Part shown: positions 21,110-29,902 of the stretch, piece by piece
Layout: the number at the start of each line of letters is the position of its first letter
Numbering within the stretch: position 1 is the stretch's first letter
Assembly (NCBI GenBank): GCA_001599355.1
Contig: BCGQ01000001.1
Coordinates: 2,545,135-2,609,134, forward strand
Direction of reading: 5' to 3'
Source of the DNA: Nakazawaea peltata
Lineage: Eukaryota; Ascomycota; Pichiomycetes; Alaninales; Pachysolenaceae
Length of the DNA: 64,000 nucleotides
The notes under the pieces: model-generated
Told to the model about the DNA's origin: nothing
Seen by the model: the letters and a program-made list of their open reading frames with translations, nothing else
Database searches by the model: none
Translations under genes and position numbers: made by a program

Positions 21110-21432
21110 TCCGCTTCCTAAGCATTTATATACCTGTATTTTAGCTAAACATGACTGTATGTTTATCTCTTCAACTGTACGGGCAACTCGCTTCTCTCCA
21201 ACCAACCCACCCGAAGTGCGAGGACCCTTCTTTTTCTCTTGCCCTGCAAAACCCCCAATTTTTTATGCAACTTTTTGGGGCAACCTGCAGCTGCATCTGA
21301 AGGGGGAAAACCCCCCTTCTCAAACAAGATCTGAAGGGCAAGGTGGAACTGGTGGAGGTGTGGAAGTTTAATGGTTCCGATATAAGAGAGGTGGAGAAGC
21401 CTAGAAATAGAGAAGAAATCAAGGAGACAGAA
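21110..21432. other. Intergenic region TBF1 to Gbeta gene
   Basis: 323 bp between tandem genes. There are C-rich runs (CCCCCC, CCCCCAATTTTTT) and no recognised motif. A frame open from GTG at 21343 is continuous with the Gbeta gene but is not needed. Confidence 0.5.
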
Positions 21433-22740
21433 ATGAGTGCTGGAATTGAGAAATACCTGGGATTTAAGAGTGATGTCATGGATGAAAGACTGGTGGTAAT
21501 GGAGCAAAGAATAGGAGAGGCAAGAAAGATGCGGGAGGCTTTGAAGATGCAGATCGAGAAGTTGCGGGCTCGGTTTAGGGACGAGTTGTTATCGGAGACG
21601 TCATACAATGTGATGCAATTGAAATATAGTGGGGGTGATCAATTAAAGTTACATACAACTTTAGGTGGACATAGGGAGAAAATAGCTCAGATCCGTTGGG
21701 GGGCAGATTCAAGGCATGTTTTATCGGTATCTCAGGATGGGTTTTTGATTGTTTGGGATGCTGTTACGGGATTCAAAACCAATGCCATAATGTTGGAATC
21801 GGAGTGGGTATTGACATGTGCATATTCTCCAGATGGAAGACTTGGACTGTCAGCTGGACTCCAGAACAAATGTGTAGTCTACAACTTGAGGACTCCTGAT
21901 CAGTCAATGGACGCCTCTGATTTCGGCACTAATCCACGACATAAAGCACAATATACGCAGAACAAAATGGAACTATCAAATTTACAATCTACAAAACTGT
22001 TTTTGAAGGGGCATAGATGTTATATTTCAGACTGTGATTTCTTGGATAATAATACTATTGTGACACTGTCAGGGGATTTGACTTGTGGGGTTTGGGATAT
22101 TGCTAAGAGTTTCAGGATTTCGGAATCGTCAAGACATTTTGGGGATGTTCTCTGTTTGGGGTTACCAAATCGCCAAGATCAGAATTACAATCCTAACATA
22201 TTTATATCTGGAGCCTCAGATGGATACTCAAGGGTATGGGATATCAGACATCCACTTGCTGCACATCAATTCTTTGTCTCCCAGAATGACTGTACCCAGA
22301 CCAAGTTTTTTCCAGACAATCTCTGCTTCGCTGCTGGATCTGACGATGGGGTTGTGCGAATGTTCGATTTGAGGGCTGATTGTCTTTTGAATGAGTACCA
22401 TCTCCCCACTCATAAGATCCCGGAACCTACAATGATATTCGGAAGGACCAGAACTACCGATAATTACCTCAATTCACCATTTCTCGGTTCAGAGTCATTA
22501 TCAACATCTTCCGATATAGACACATTGGGGGTGTTATCTATAGATTTCTCCAGAAGTGGGAGACTTATGTACGTTTGCTATCCAGAAGCGGGATGCTTGA
22601 TCTGGGATGTATTAAAAGGCGAGAAAATAGGCGAAATTATAGGGCATGGGTCAAGAATCAATCAGGTCAGTACGAGTCCAGATGGAATCGCCGTCGCTAC
22701 AGCTTCTTGGGACACATCTATAAAGATCTGGTCAGTTTAA
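21433..22740 (+). CDS. STE4: Heterotrimeric G-protein beta subunit (Ste4-type)
   Basis: A 435-aa WD40 beta-propeller with an N-terminal coiled-coil helix (KMREALKMQIEKLRARFRDEL) that pairs with Ggamma, followed by seven WD repeats (RWGADSRHVLSVSQDGFLIVWD, DLTCGVWDI, ASDGYSRVWDIR, SDDGVVRMFDLR, ASWDTSIKIWSV). In yeasts this subunit transmits the pheromone signal to Ste20/Ste5 and Far1. There are insertions before repeat 4 (about residues 155-190) and in repeat 6 (about 320-360). CTG at 21847 and 22066 align with Ala of VACGGLDN and TASGD in other Gbetas. The first ATG (MSAGIEKYL) is used; upstream GTG extension rejected. Confidence 0.88.
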   Translation: MSAGIEKYLGFKSDVMDERLVVMEQRIGEARKMREALKMQIEKLRARFRDELLSETSYNVMQLKYSGGDQLKLHTTLGGHREKIAQIRWGADSRHVLSVSQDGFLIVWDAVTGFKTNAIMLESEWVLTCAYSPDGRLGLSAGLQNKCVVYNLRTPDQSMDASDFGTNPRHKAQYTQNKMELSNLQSTKLFLKGHRCYISDCDFLDNNTIVTLSGDLTCGVWDIAKSFRISESSRHFGDVLCLGLPNRQDQNYNPNIFISGASDGYSRVWDIRHPLAAHQFFVSQNDCTQTKFFPDNLCFAAGSDDGVVRMFDLRADCLLNEYHLPTHKIPEPTMIFGRTRTTDNYLNSPFLGSESLSTSSDIDTLGVLSIDFSRSGRLMYVCYPEAGCLIWDVLKGEKIGEIIGHGSRINQVSTSPDGIAVATASWDTSIKIWSV

Positions 22741-22883
22741 CAAGAAAACAAATGGACAATTTAATTTAGATATACAATAAATGAACACAATACTCTAAAA
22801 TAACACTAAGATACCAATAATTAGGAGGCCCAAAGAGTCATTTTTTCATTTTTTAAGGGTTTTTCAATGATGATCTTTTTAAT

Positions 22884-23674
22884 TCAAACACGTTTCTTTA
22901 CGTATTCATCTAAACTTCTTAATAATCCATCAGGGAGAGTAAACAAATCCATTGTGAACTCGCCTTCGTCAACATTATTCTTGATATTCATTTCTGGGGT
23001 TCTATTATCTGTGACCATTTGAACAACACCGAGCAAATCATCCTCACTCAATTTAGTCAAACCTTCAGCTAACTTCTCCAAGTCAACGTTGCCTTTAACG
23101 GCCACACTCTTAGTTTTCTTGTTCTTGGCAGTAGCAGCAGTGGCCGAACTTTCATTCTTACGCTTAACTCCAGTAGCAGCTCCATCACCGACAGGACCTG
23201 TCTCGGCCAACAACTTGACCAAACCAGGCTTAGTAGTTGGGATGCTGATTTCATGGTCATTGACATACTTTTCACTAAGGAAGTTCAAATCATGACTCAA
23301 CTTTCTGTCACCACCTTTCTCTGCAAGTGTCAATTGGATCACCATATCAAATTCACCCCATCCTTGCTCCTCTATTTTGAATGGCGGTTTCTTGATGCTC
23401 CGTACTGGATTTACAAATGTAGGATGTAAATGATATGTAACCTTGTCGAAAATATTGGCTGGTACCTCTTTACCATTGGAATCCAACATACTGATTTCGA
23501 TCCACCAACTTCTCATTGGGAATCCCTCTTGTACAGGTGGAATGTCCTTTAAGACATGCTGATGTGTCGTGATACGAACAGTACGTTTTACCTGGTGTTG
23601 TTAGTATATGCAATGGAGTCAATGGATCCAATCAATCTATCAATCATGCACTATAGTCTACATACCTCAGACAT
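22884..23674 (-). CDS. TAF14: YEATS-domain protein Taf14, two exons
   Basis: Spliced join(22884..23591, 23666..23674) on the minus strand gives 238 aa, close to Taf14 (244). Exon 1 encodes only MSE. A 74-nt intron (GTATGT, TACTAAC) follows, then VKRTVRITTHQHVLKDIPPV begins the YEATS domain (SWWIEISMLD, VTYHLHPTF, GWGEFDM). The YEATS domain binds acylated lysine. The C-terminal ET-type domain (about 165-235: NVDLEKLAEGLTKLSEDDLL, EFTMDLFTLPDGLLRSLDEYV) recruits partners in TFIID, TFIIF, INO80, SWI/SNF and NuA3. Arp4, which is in INO80 too, is encoded about 11 kb away. Confidence 0.93.
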
Positions 23675-23896
23675 CGCGATTTATTATGTACAAATCAAGA
23701 CTCTTTCGATCACTTTTCCGAGCCCAACTCCTTCTTGTAATCAGCCCTTTTTAAACTTCAAAAGGCTTTTTTGTTTTCCCGTGTTTTTTTCAGGAGGGAG
23801 AGAAAATTTTTAGGTGAGATTTCCTGATTGGGATAATTGGAGATCGGCGCACGTACTTTTATAAAGGGGGTAAGTGGATCATAAAGGATATTAACA

Positions 23897-24259
23897 TTAA
23901 AGTATTAAGCAGATTAAAAATAGAAGTAGAATGCTATGCTGTAAGATGGGGATCGGAGTTAAGTGATGAGCATAACTTCGGACTTTCCGGAAAGGAAAGA
24001 ACATTGATTTGTTGTGTATGAGTTTGTCTGGGTAAGAGAGAAACGAACTCGGTGATTCATGTTTGACGATTGTGGTTATCTCTGTAATTGTAGATATCAC
24101 AGTTATAGTGTGATTGGTATGAGTGATGGCTTGAGTACTAGATCCTGTCGTATTTAGGATATTAGGACTGTAGTTGAAATGGGCGGTGTAAAATATGAGT
24201 GTATCGGCGGTAACTTTTAACGATAGCGCTATTAATAGAGCACAAACGTTGAAACGCAT
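23897..24259 (-). CDS. Small predicted secreted or GPI-anchored protein
   Basis: A 120-aa ORF with an N-terminal hydrophobic signal (MRFNVCALLIALSLKVTA), a Thr-rich middle with N-glycosylation sites (NTT, NHT), and a hydrophobic C-terminal stretch (ILLLFLICLIL) running to the stop, the layout of a GPI-attachment signal. The start resembles that of the CAP protein at 28751 (signal followed by ADT and aromatic/His residues). A TATAAATA element lies about 80 bp upstream (24339-24346). No family recognised. It could be spurious, but the signal-plus-tail architecture and a promoter element support a real gene. Confidence 0.5.
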   Translation of the reverse strand: MRFNVCALLIALSLKVTADTLIFYTAHFNYSPNILNTTGSSTQAITHTNHTITVISTITEITTIVKHESPSSFLSYPDKLIHNKSMFFPFRKVRSYAHHLTPIPILQHSILLLFLICLIL

Positions 24260-24470
24260 CAGAAGTAATCACCAAGTGCAAAGTATTCGGCCCGTAATAG
24301 TGACAGAGCTGATCTTTGTCTTTACCACAATAACAATCTATAAATAGTAAAGAGGCTTACCCCTTTTTTGATTAAAAGGGAAAAAGAAAACCAAGTTCGG
24401 AGATATCAAGTGCCTAAGAGGAGAGAAATCGAGAAACCGAAAAACCGAGGGGCGAGGGTAAGACATCGAG

Positions 24471-24506
24471 GGTACGACCGAAGGTACGACCGAGGGTACG
24501 ACCGAG
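24471..24506 (+). repeat. Tandem repeat, 3 copies of 12 bp (GGTACGACCGAR)
   Basis: Three consecutive 12-bp units, GGTACGACCGAA then GGTACGACCGAG twice, with partial flanking similarity upstream. It lies about 210 bp upstream of the small secreted-protein gene and just past the 3' end of the 85-aa gene. GC-rich relative to its surroundings. Confidence 0.85.
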
Positions 24507-24530
24507 AATATATACAAGTGGTCACAACCC

Positions 24531-24788
24531 TTACCAATAAAGACTCTTAAAATCTTTCAAATCATTGATAAAAATCTCTCTAAGTTGTTGGTTATCGGCA
24601 AAATAAACATCACAAAGCCCTTGAACATATGATTTGAAGTGACTTCTTGGAACACAGTCAGAATCTCTGGAGCTATAAATATAAAACTTTAACATTCTTG
24701 AGACTGTCTCCAAATCCAGCAAGTCCTCCTTAGTAGGTTGGTATGGGGTATTATTGTTCAGTTGAGTGAAATCAAGTTGAGAATCCAT
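24531..24788 (-). CDS. Small hypothetical protein (85 aa)
   Basis: An 85-aa ORF from ATG 24788 (MDSQLDFTQLNNN; an alternative ATG at 24800 adds four residues). It reads as a compact helical protein: EDLLDLETVSRMLKFYIYSS, then SHFKSYVQGLCDVYFADNQQLREIFINDLKDFKSL. It shares a short divergent promoter with DID2. The stop overlaps a GGTAAG sequence that could be a splice donor, so the gene may be longer than it appears. I do not recognise the family. Composition and a clean start suggest it is real. Confidence 0.5.
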   Translation of the reverse strand: MDSQLDFTQLNNNTPYQPTKEDLLDLETVSRMLKFYIYSSRDSDCVPRSHFKSYVQGLCDVYFADNQQLREIFINDLKDFKSLYW

Positions 24789-25340
24789 GGTGATGAGCAT
24801 CGATATCCTGTCAACTTCCTAAATGCAGGGCTGCCGGCTTCTTTATATACTTTACTTCTATTATTAAGCAAAAAGATCTCTCGGATGCTAATCTGCATCT
24901 CGGGTTTAGCGTCGTACGTCATAAATACCGAATTTTCGGGAATAACGCGCACAAAAAGATCACTTAGTCAGCATGGAAACAAAAAGAAACATTTTTTGAG
25001 AGCATCTCAGTTAAAACCGAATAGGATCCGAGTACGATTACGAATCGTTTGTCAGCAGAATAGTGACTTCAATGAATTGGGGTAGGCCTTGATACGGCTG
25101 AAATACGTACTTTAATCATTAGGTAAACCCACTTCTGACATCATTTCTTCTCGCCTTTCCCTTTTGCCTTCTCTTCTTCTCTGCGTTCGTCTCTGCCTCT
25201 GCCTCTGCCTCAAAAAGGTCGTGCACAACCAATTTCCAGAACAGCTTCAGCGGCTCACTATCTGCGATATCTAATAGATAAAGTAGCCGAAGGCGTTAAC
25301 GTAGAGTAGACAATTAGATTCATCCATCGGTAGTTAAAAT
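24789..25340. other. Divergent promoter region, 85-aa gene / DID2
   Basis: 552 bp between divergent starts. The DID2-proximal part (about 25140-25215) is pyrimidine-rich, with repeated CTCTGCCT. I see no coding signal on either strand; an open + strand frame across 24738-25085 lacks conserved features. Confidence 0.5.
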
Positions 25341-26134
25341 ATGGCAAGTTTAGAGAGTAAGTGCTGAAGTTAAGGGTAGACTACAAGTCTACAAGGGCAT
25401 TGATAAATTGACGATTACTAACTAGCTGATAGATTCCCTTTTCCAACTCAAAGTAGGTTAAATATTGGAATTGATTTGATGATATAATACTGACTCTATT
25501 TTAGTTCACATCTAAGCAGTTAACCAAGCAGGCTCTGCGTGCTGGTAAGGAATCAGAACTGGAGAAGAAGAAAGTCAAAAAGGTAAGTGAGTCTTGTGAT
25601 ACCACAAATATGACATTTTACTGACTACTAATATAGGCTATGGTCCTGGGAACTAATGATGTTGCTCAATTATATGCTCAAAATGCGATTAGAAAGCAAA
25701 ATGAGAGATTGAATCTCATTAAATTGCTGTCAAGAATTGATCTGGTGGCGTCTAGAATCCAGACTGCCGTCACCATGAGAACAGTATCGGGAAATATGGT
25801 TGGAGTCATCAAAGGTATGGACAAACTGTTACAGACGATGAATTTAGAGAGAATCGCCTTAGTCATGGAGAAATTTGAGCAACAATTTGAAGATTTGGAC
25901 AGCTCTACTCAATACTATGAGGGTGTCACTAACGATATCAGTGCAAGCACACAGCCTCAAGAAGAAGTTGACTTGTTGATGAACCAAGTTGCTGATGAGG
26001 CTGGATTGGAGTTAAGACATGACTTGAATGATGTGAGTGTCGATACTGCTCTGATTGAGGAGCCACTCAAGGTTCAAGCCACTGAAGAACAAGAAGATAA
26101 ATTGACCGAAAGATTGAGAGCTTTACGTAATTAG
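25341..26134 (+). CDS. DID2: ESCRT-III-associated Did2 (CHMP1), four exons
   Basis: join(25341..25356, 25433..25452, 25505..25582, 25637..26134) gives 203 aa, matching Did2 (204). Introns are 76, 52 and 54 nt; exon 2 is only 20 nt (AT TCC CTT TTC CAA CTC AAA, completing NSLFQLK). The protein opens MASLENSLFQLKFTSKQL and continues YAQNAIRKQNERLNLIK, then QTAVTM and EQQFEDLD. It ends in the MIM1 motif EDKLTERLRALRN, which binds the Vps4 and Vta1 MIT domains. Did2 recruits Vps4 to dismantle ESCRT-III on endosomes. CTG codons at 25727, 25742 and 25826 match Ala in human CHMP1 ASRVDAVASK and DKAL. Confidence 0.93.
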
Positions 26135-26455
26135 TGTATATGATATTAATTGAGAGAATCTGTAAGTTTGGATGTAGGAGGTTGAGATGCTGAGGTGGGT
26201 CCTGGATATCTTCATTGACTCCACTCAACCATCATCCGTCAACTGGACCATTTGCAACGACTTGAAACGACTTCGCTTAATTTTCAACCACCGCCCCTAA
26301 ATTTCCTAATACGTAAATCAAACTATTTTCTGCCCCTCTTTATCAACCAAGGGCAATTCGCCCTTATTTGGGCAGGAATCGACTGGTTGTTTTATCGAGT
26401 TATTCAAGTTGAACGAGTAGCACAACAGCTCATATTTGGCAACACCAAACTTGAT
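26135..26455. other. Intergenic region DID2 to EAF gene
   Basis: 321 bp between tandem genes. The frame upstream of the EAF start is open from 26252 but begins at a non-ATG codon and has no conserved content. Confidence 0.45.
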
Positions 26456-27778
26456 ATGAGTAATACAAAGGTGGACCTGCTTAAAGGGAAAATCGGACTT
26501 CCCGACGGAGAATACGATATCGATGTGTTCGGTCTCCTACAAAACTCGAAATATGAGGAGTATTTCGGGATAAGATGTGAGTTAATTAGTGGAATGATGA
26601 GATTAGATAAGGAATACTAATGATGAGATGTAGTTGGATTTGTACCTGAGTCTGTGAATGACGAATCTCCATTTGAATTGGTCAAAGATACCACCAATTC
26701 CAACGCATTGGAAGAGTCTTATATACTTGAAGCGGACTCTACGCTGACCAATCAAGATCGGGTGTATTTTGAGGGCACTTTAGGTAAGGCTGGGGTCGGA
26801 AGTTCTTCTAACGTGTCGTCCAACGATGATTACATACTCATATATGATGATGTGGCCAAAGCATTCAAATTGGAGAAGTTCACCGGGGTAATTAGGATGA
26901 ATAAGTCTAGAAATGAGTCTACTTTAAAGAAGAAGGTGGCTGAATTGGACCAAGAGAATAAAGATCATATACTGTCGTTCCAGAGATCGGTGGATGGGTT
27001 GTCTGTACTAAGGCAGAGGTCTCTTACAAGGGAAGTCGGAGGTAAGACTTCTCAGAGGGATTCTCAGAGAAATCCCCAAAGAGATGGACCGTCTTTCAAG
27101 TCTTCTCCATTGATTAAAAGTTATACTCAAGGATCCCCTGAAGTAAGTGGATCTGATATTGATGAACTCGATTTAACAAGAAAGAGTGTCGTACGGGAAA
27201 CTAAAAGCAGACAGAACAATTTATTACTGCAACTGACCCCAGAGGTAGCAACACCTGTATTGAATGAATCCGGGACAAAAGATGATGACTCAGACTCAGA
27301 CTTGGGATCTCTTCTGTTCGAATTAGAACTGGAGTTAGAAAGTCCAGACCAGAATGCCAAGGTCGAGCAAGCTGATCCTAATGTTGATGATGATGAAGAA
27401 TGGGGGATTAATACTATGGATTGGGATGATTTAAGTGAGGATGATTTCGAGGTGATGGATGTAGATGAAGATATCGAGAAAAATAAAGTATTATCACAAG
27501 ATACAGCTAAGAGAAAGGGGGATATATTCAATAATGTGGAACTGATCAGAGAGAAGACACCGATCTCCGGTCCTATAAGTATGAAAGAGTTGGCCAGCAC
27601 ATTTACTCGTGCTGAGAGTCTGCCTGCCAATCCTGCCCCAGCTCCAACTTCCAAGAAATCAACTCCTAAGACCTTTTCCAATTCTCCGGCACCTATTCCC
27701 GTGATGCCACGTTTACCTAAAATCAGTGTAACAAGAACTTCTTGGGAAGATACCGAAGATATCAGCGAGGAAGAGTGA
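26456..27778 (+). CDS. ELL-associated factor (EAF) family elongation factor, two exons
   Basis: join(26456..26576, 26634..27778) gives 421 aa; the 57-nt intron has GTGAGT and TACTAAT. The N-terminus (VDLLKGKIGLPDGEYDIDVF, then GIRFGFVPESV) and DDYILIYDDVAKAFKLEKF..RMNKSR match the EAF N-terminal domain (human VLIxxHDTGEYxLEKLxxxIxVKKTR). The rest is acidic and disordered with a late basic/proline segment. In S. pombe Eaf1 works with Ell1 and Ebp1 in RNA polymerase II elongation; S. cerevisiae has no clear EAF. The splice join restores the strand FGIRFGFVP, which neither single frame contains. Confidence 0.72.
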
Positions 27779-27882
27779 GACCTCTATAGAATGCATATAA
27801 TAAATACTGTCTTATCCAATAAATGAAGAATTGGTAACTACGTACACTGTAAATGTGTTTTAGAGGGTCCAGAACCTTAATG

Positions 27883-27895
27883 GAGCATATTACGA
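27883..27895 (+). promoter_or_regulatory. GAGCANNNTACGA motif (GAGCATATTACGA)
   Basis: Exact motif copy, about 105 bp after the EAF stop codon and 855 bp before the CAP gene start, so its target is unclear. Confidence 0.45.
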
Positions 27896-28674
27896 GGGAC
27901 AAAATTTGTTCAATGGTTTTATACCTAAACCATTTTATGTGTCTCTGATCTGTTCAAATCAAGAAAGGAAACTGGGGGAGCATGGCGGCTAAAGAAGGGG
28001 GTTGTAGTGTTGCGGGTGCTGGGAAACGGTTTAGCGGTGGTGAGGTGCATTCCAGATCATAATTCTTCAGATCCATTCAGATCACACCACTCATAACCTC
28101 AATTCTCATCTCATTAATTTCCCTTTCCATCCCCTTCCAGCCAACTTTTAACGGCTCCCACCCACTGCAGCTGCGAGCCCAGACGGCTTCTGCGCGCGCA
28201 AGCTCCTGCAAAAGGGAAAAAATAAATCAAGTTCAGCCATTTTTTTGCAGCTGTTTTTGTCCATAATAAGTCCCAAAAGGGAAAAGTAATGAGATGCGCA
28301 CCCTCTTTTCGGAGCTGACAAAGGGGGTCGATTTGGCGAAATCGAGGAGGAGAGGTTAGAGATGCAGAAGAGAGAACTGCAGATTATTGGATCGGGGAGG
28401 AATGAGGTACCAGCCATGCCATTGAGGTATTGATCTGAATAACGCTTGGATCGAAATCAATCCGAATCGGGGAACCACTGCTGTCAGCCTAGATTTGGAT
28501 CCATCTTCCACTTGTTTGATATATAAACAACTACCGATGTCTCTTGATCTTGTTTCAAATGTCCTTTTAATTAAAATTTGTTATTAATTAAGACAGCCAA
28601 ATTAACCAAGAATCGTAAAAAGATTATTAGACCAACTAATAAACTTTTACTGCTGACCATATTCATTCTTTTGA

Positions 28675-28682
28675 TATAAATA
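28675..28682 (+). promoter_or_regulatory. TATA box of the CAP gene (TATAAATA)
   Basis: TATAAATA 69 bp upstream of the ATG at 28751, a consistent distance for a short yeast leader. Confidence 0.55.
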
Positions 28683-28750
28683 TCCAACTCAAAGTCACTC
28701 ATTTTTATTTGCCGTTTGGTACCTTAGATTCATTTTCAACAAACAAAAAC

Positions 28751-29548
28751 ATGAAGTTCTCATTAGCCATTTTGACCGCTTTAGCTGCTGCCTGTGCTGC
28801 TGACACCATCACTCATTACCACACTGTTTATCACACTGTTGTTCATACTCACACTGTTAAATCTACTCACATTGTAACACTTAACGGTGCTGATGGTCAA
28901 CCAACAACTTCTACTTCAGTAAGTACTTCTACTGGAACTGAAGCCCCACTGCTGGAAACTACTTCCACTTCTTCTACCTCTACTCTTGCTGCTGCCACCA
29001 CCACTGCTCAAGAAACTACTGAGGCCACTACTACTGCCGAGCCAACTACCACTAGCTCAACTTCATCCACCTCCTCCACCAGTACTACAAGCACTTCTGC
29101 TTCAAGCAGTCCAACTTCCGACTTTGCCTCATCTATCTTGGCTGAGCACAACAAGAAGAGAGCTTTGAACGGTGTTGCTAATTTGACTTGGAGTACCGAG
29201 CTTGAAGAATATGCCCAAAACTACGCCGACAATTACGACTGTGATTCCGGTACTTTAACTCACTCCGGTGGTCCATACGGTGAAAACTTGGCCCTTGGTT
29301 ACGACACTATCCCAGCTGTCGATGCTTGGTACGATGAGATTAAGGACTACGATTTCTCTAACCCAGGCTTCAGTGAATCCACTGGTCACTTCACCCAACT
29401 TGTATGGAAGTCTTCCACTGAATTGGGATGTGGTTACAAATACTGTGGCTCTTACTACGGTCAATATACCATCTGTTCCTACAACCCAGCTGGTAATGTT
29501 ATTGGTGAATTTGCTGAGAATGTCTTGCCTTTGGTCTCTTCTAGTTAA
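28751..29548 (+). CDS. Secreted CAP-superfamily protein (Pry1/Rbt4-like)
   Basis: A 265-aa secreted protein. It has a signal peptide (MKFSLAILTALAAACAA), a His/Val/Thr segment (HYHTVYHTVVHTHTV), a Ser/Thr-rich linker of about 65 residues that should be O-mannosylated, and a CAP (SCP/PR-1) domain from about residue 128. CAP landmarks: ILAEHNKKRALNGV, LTHSGGPYGENLALG, GHFTQLVWKSSTELGCG and YTICSYNPAGN. Yeast Pry proteins bind sterols and fatty acids and export them. Tandem CTG codons in TEAP-xx-ETT lie in an Ala-rich low-complexity stretch. Start at ATG 28751 puts the signal peptide first. Confidence 0.93.
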   Translation: MKFSLAILTALAAACAADTITHYHTVYHTVVHTHTVKSTHIVTLNGADGQPTTSTSVSTSTGTEAPLLETTSTSSTSTLAAATTTAQETTEATTTAEPTTTSSTSSTSSTSTTSTSASSSPTSDFASSILAEHNKKRALNGVANLTWSTELEEYAQNYADNYDCDSGTLTHSGGPYGENLALGYDTIPAVDAWYDEIKDYDFSNPGFSESTGHFTQLVWKSSTELGCGYKYCGSYYGQYTICSYNPAGNVIGEFAENVLPLVSSS

Positions 29549-29902
29549 GACCCTCGACTTGTACATTATATTTCTTCTATTTCAACACGCTAAAAATCGG
29601 AACTGGTGGTTTTCCGATTAGGTTTTTTCATGACTTCATTCATTCATTTCGGCTTTACTTTTATTTATAACGATTCACTCCTTGAACACTAAATATACAT
29701 ATACTCTGATCAAAATTTAAACGTTGTAGAAACACTATTTGTAGATTTTATCCAACTTTACTTGGTCTTTAAGTGATTTTCCTGCTTATAATTGGGGGTT
29801 TACCGAAAAGAGAGGTGCGAAAAAATTCTCTGTGAAATTTTTTTTCCAGTTAGAAGAGGTGTCGATCTTGCTCCGAGGGCTAGTTAAGTTGAACATTTGA
29901 AG
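29549..29902. other. Intergenic region CAP gene to SET gene
   Basis: 354 bp between tandem genes, AT-rich. The 3' side of the CAP gene has TTTTTTCATG and TATATTTC-like sequences. No other feature seen. Confidence 0.45.

Larger units (their letters stand above)
27779..28750. other. Intergenic region upstream of the CAP protein gene
   Basis: 972 bp between tandem genes. It carries one GAGCANNNTACGA motif (27883-27895) near the EAF 3' end, a GC-rich block with CAGCTGCGAGCCC at about 28150-28210, AT-rich DNA from 28555, and a TATAAATA at 28675-28682. A long promoter is typical of regulated cell-wall genes. No gene seen. Confidence 0.5.

Noticed and set aside
24738-25085. Plus-strand 115-aa ORF overlapping the 85-aa gene and DID2 promoter
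   Set aside because: Starts inside the opposite-strand gene and lacks recognisable motifs.
28148-28417. Minus-strand 89-aa ORF in the CAP gene upstream region
   Set aside because: No family features, no supporting promoter or splice signals; probably chance.
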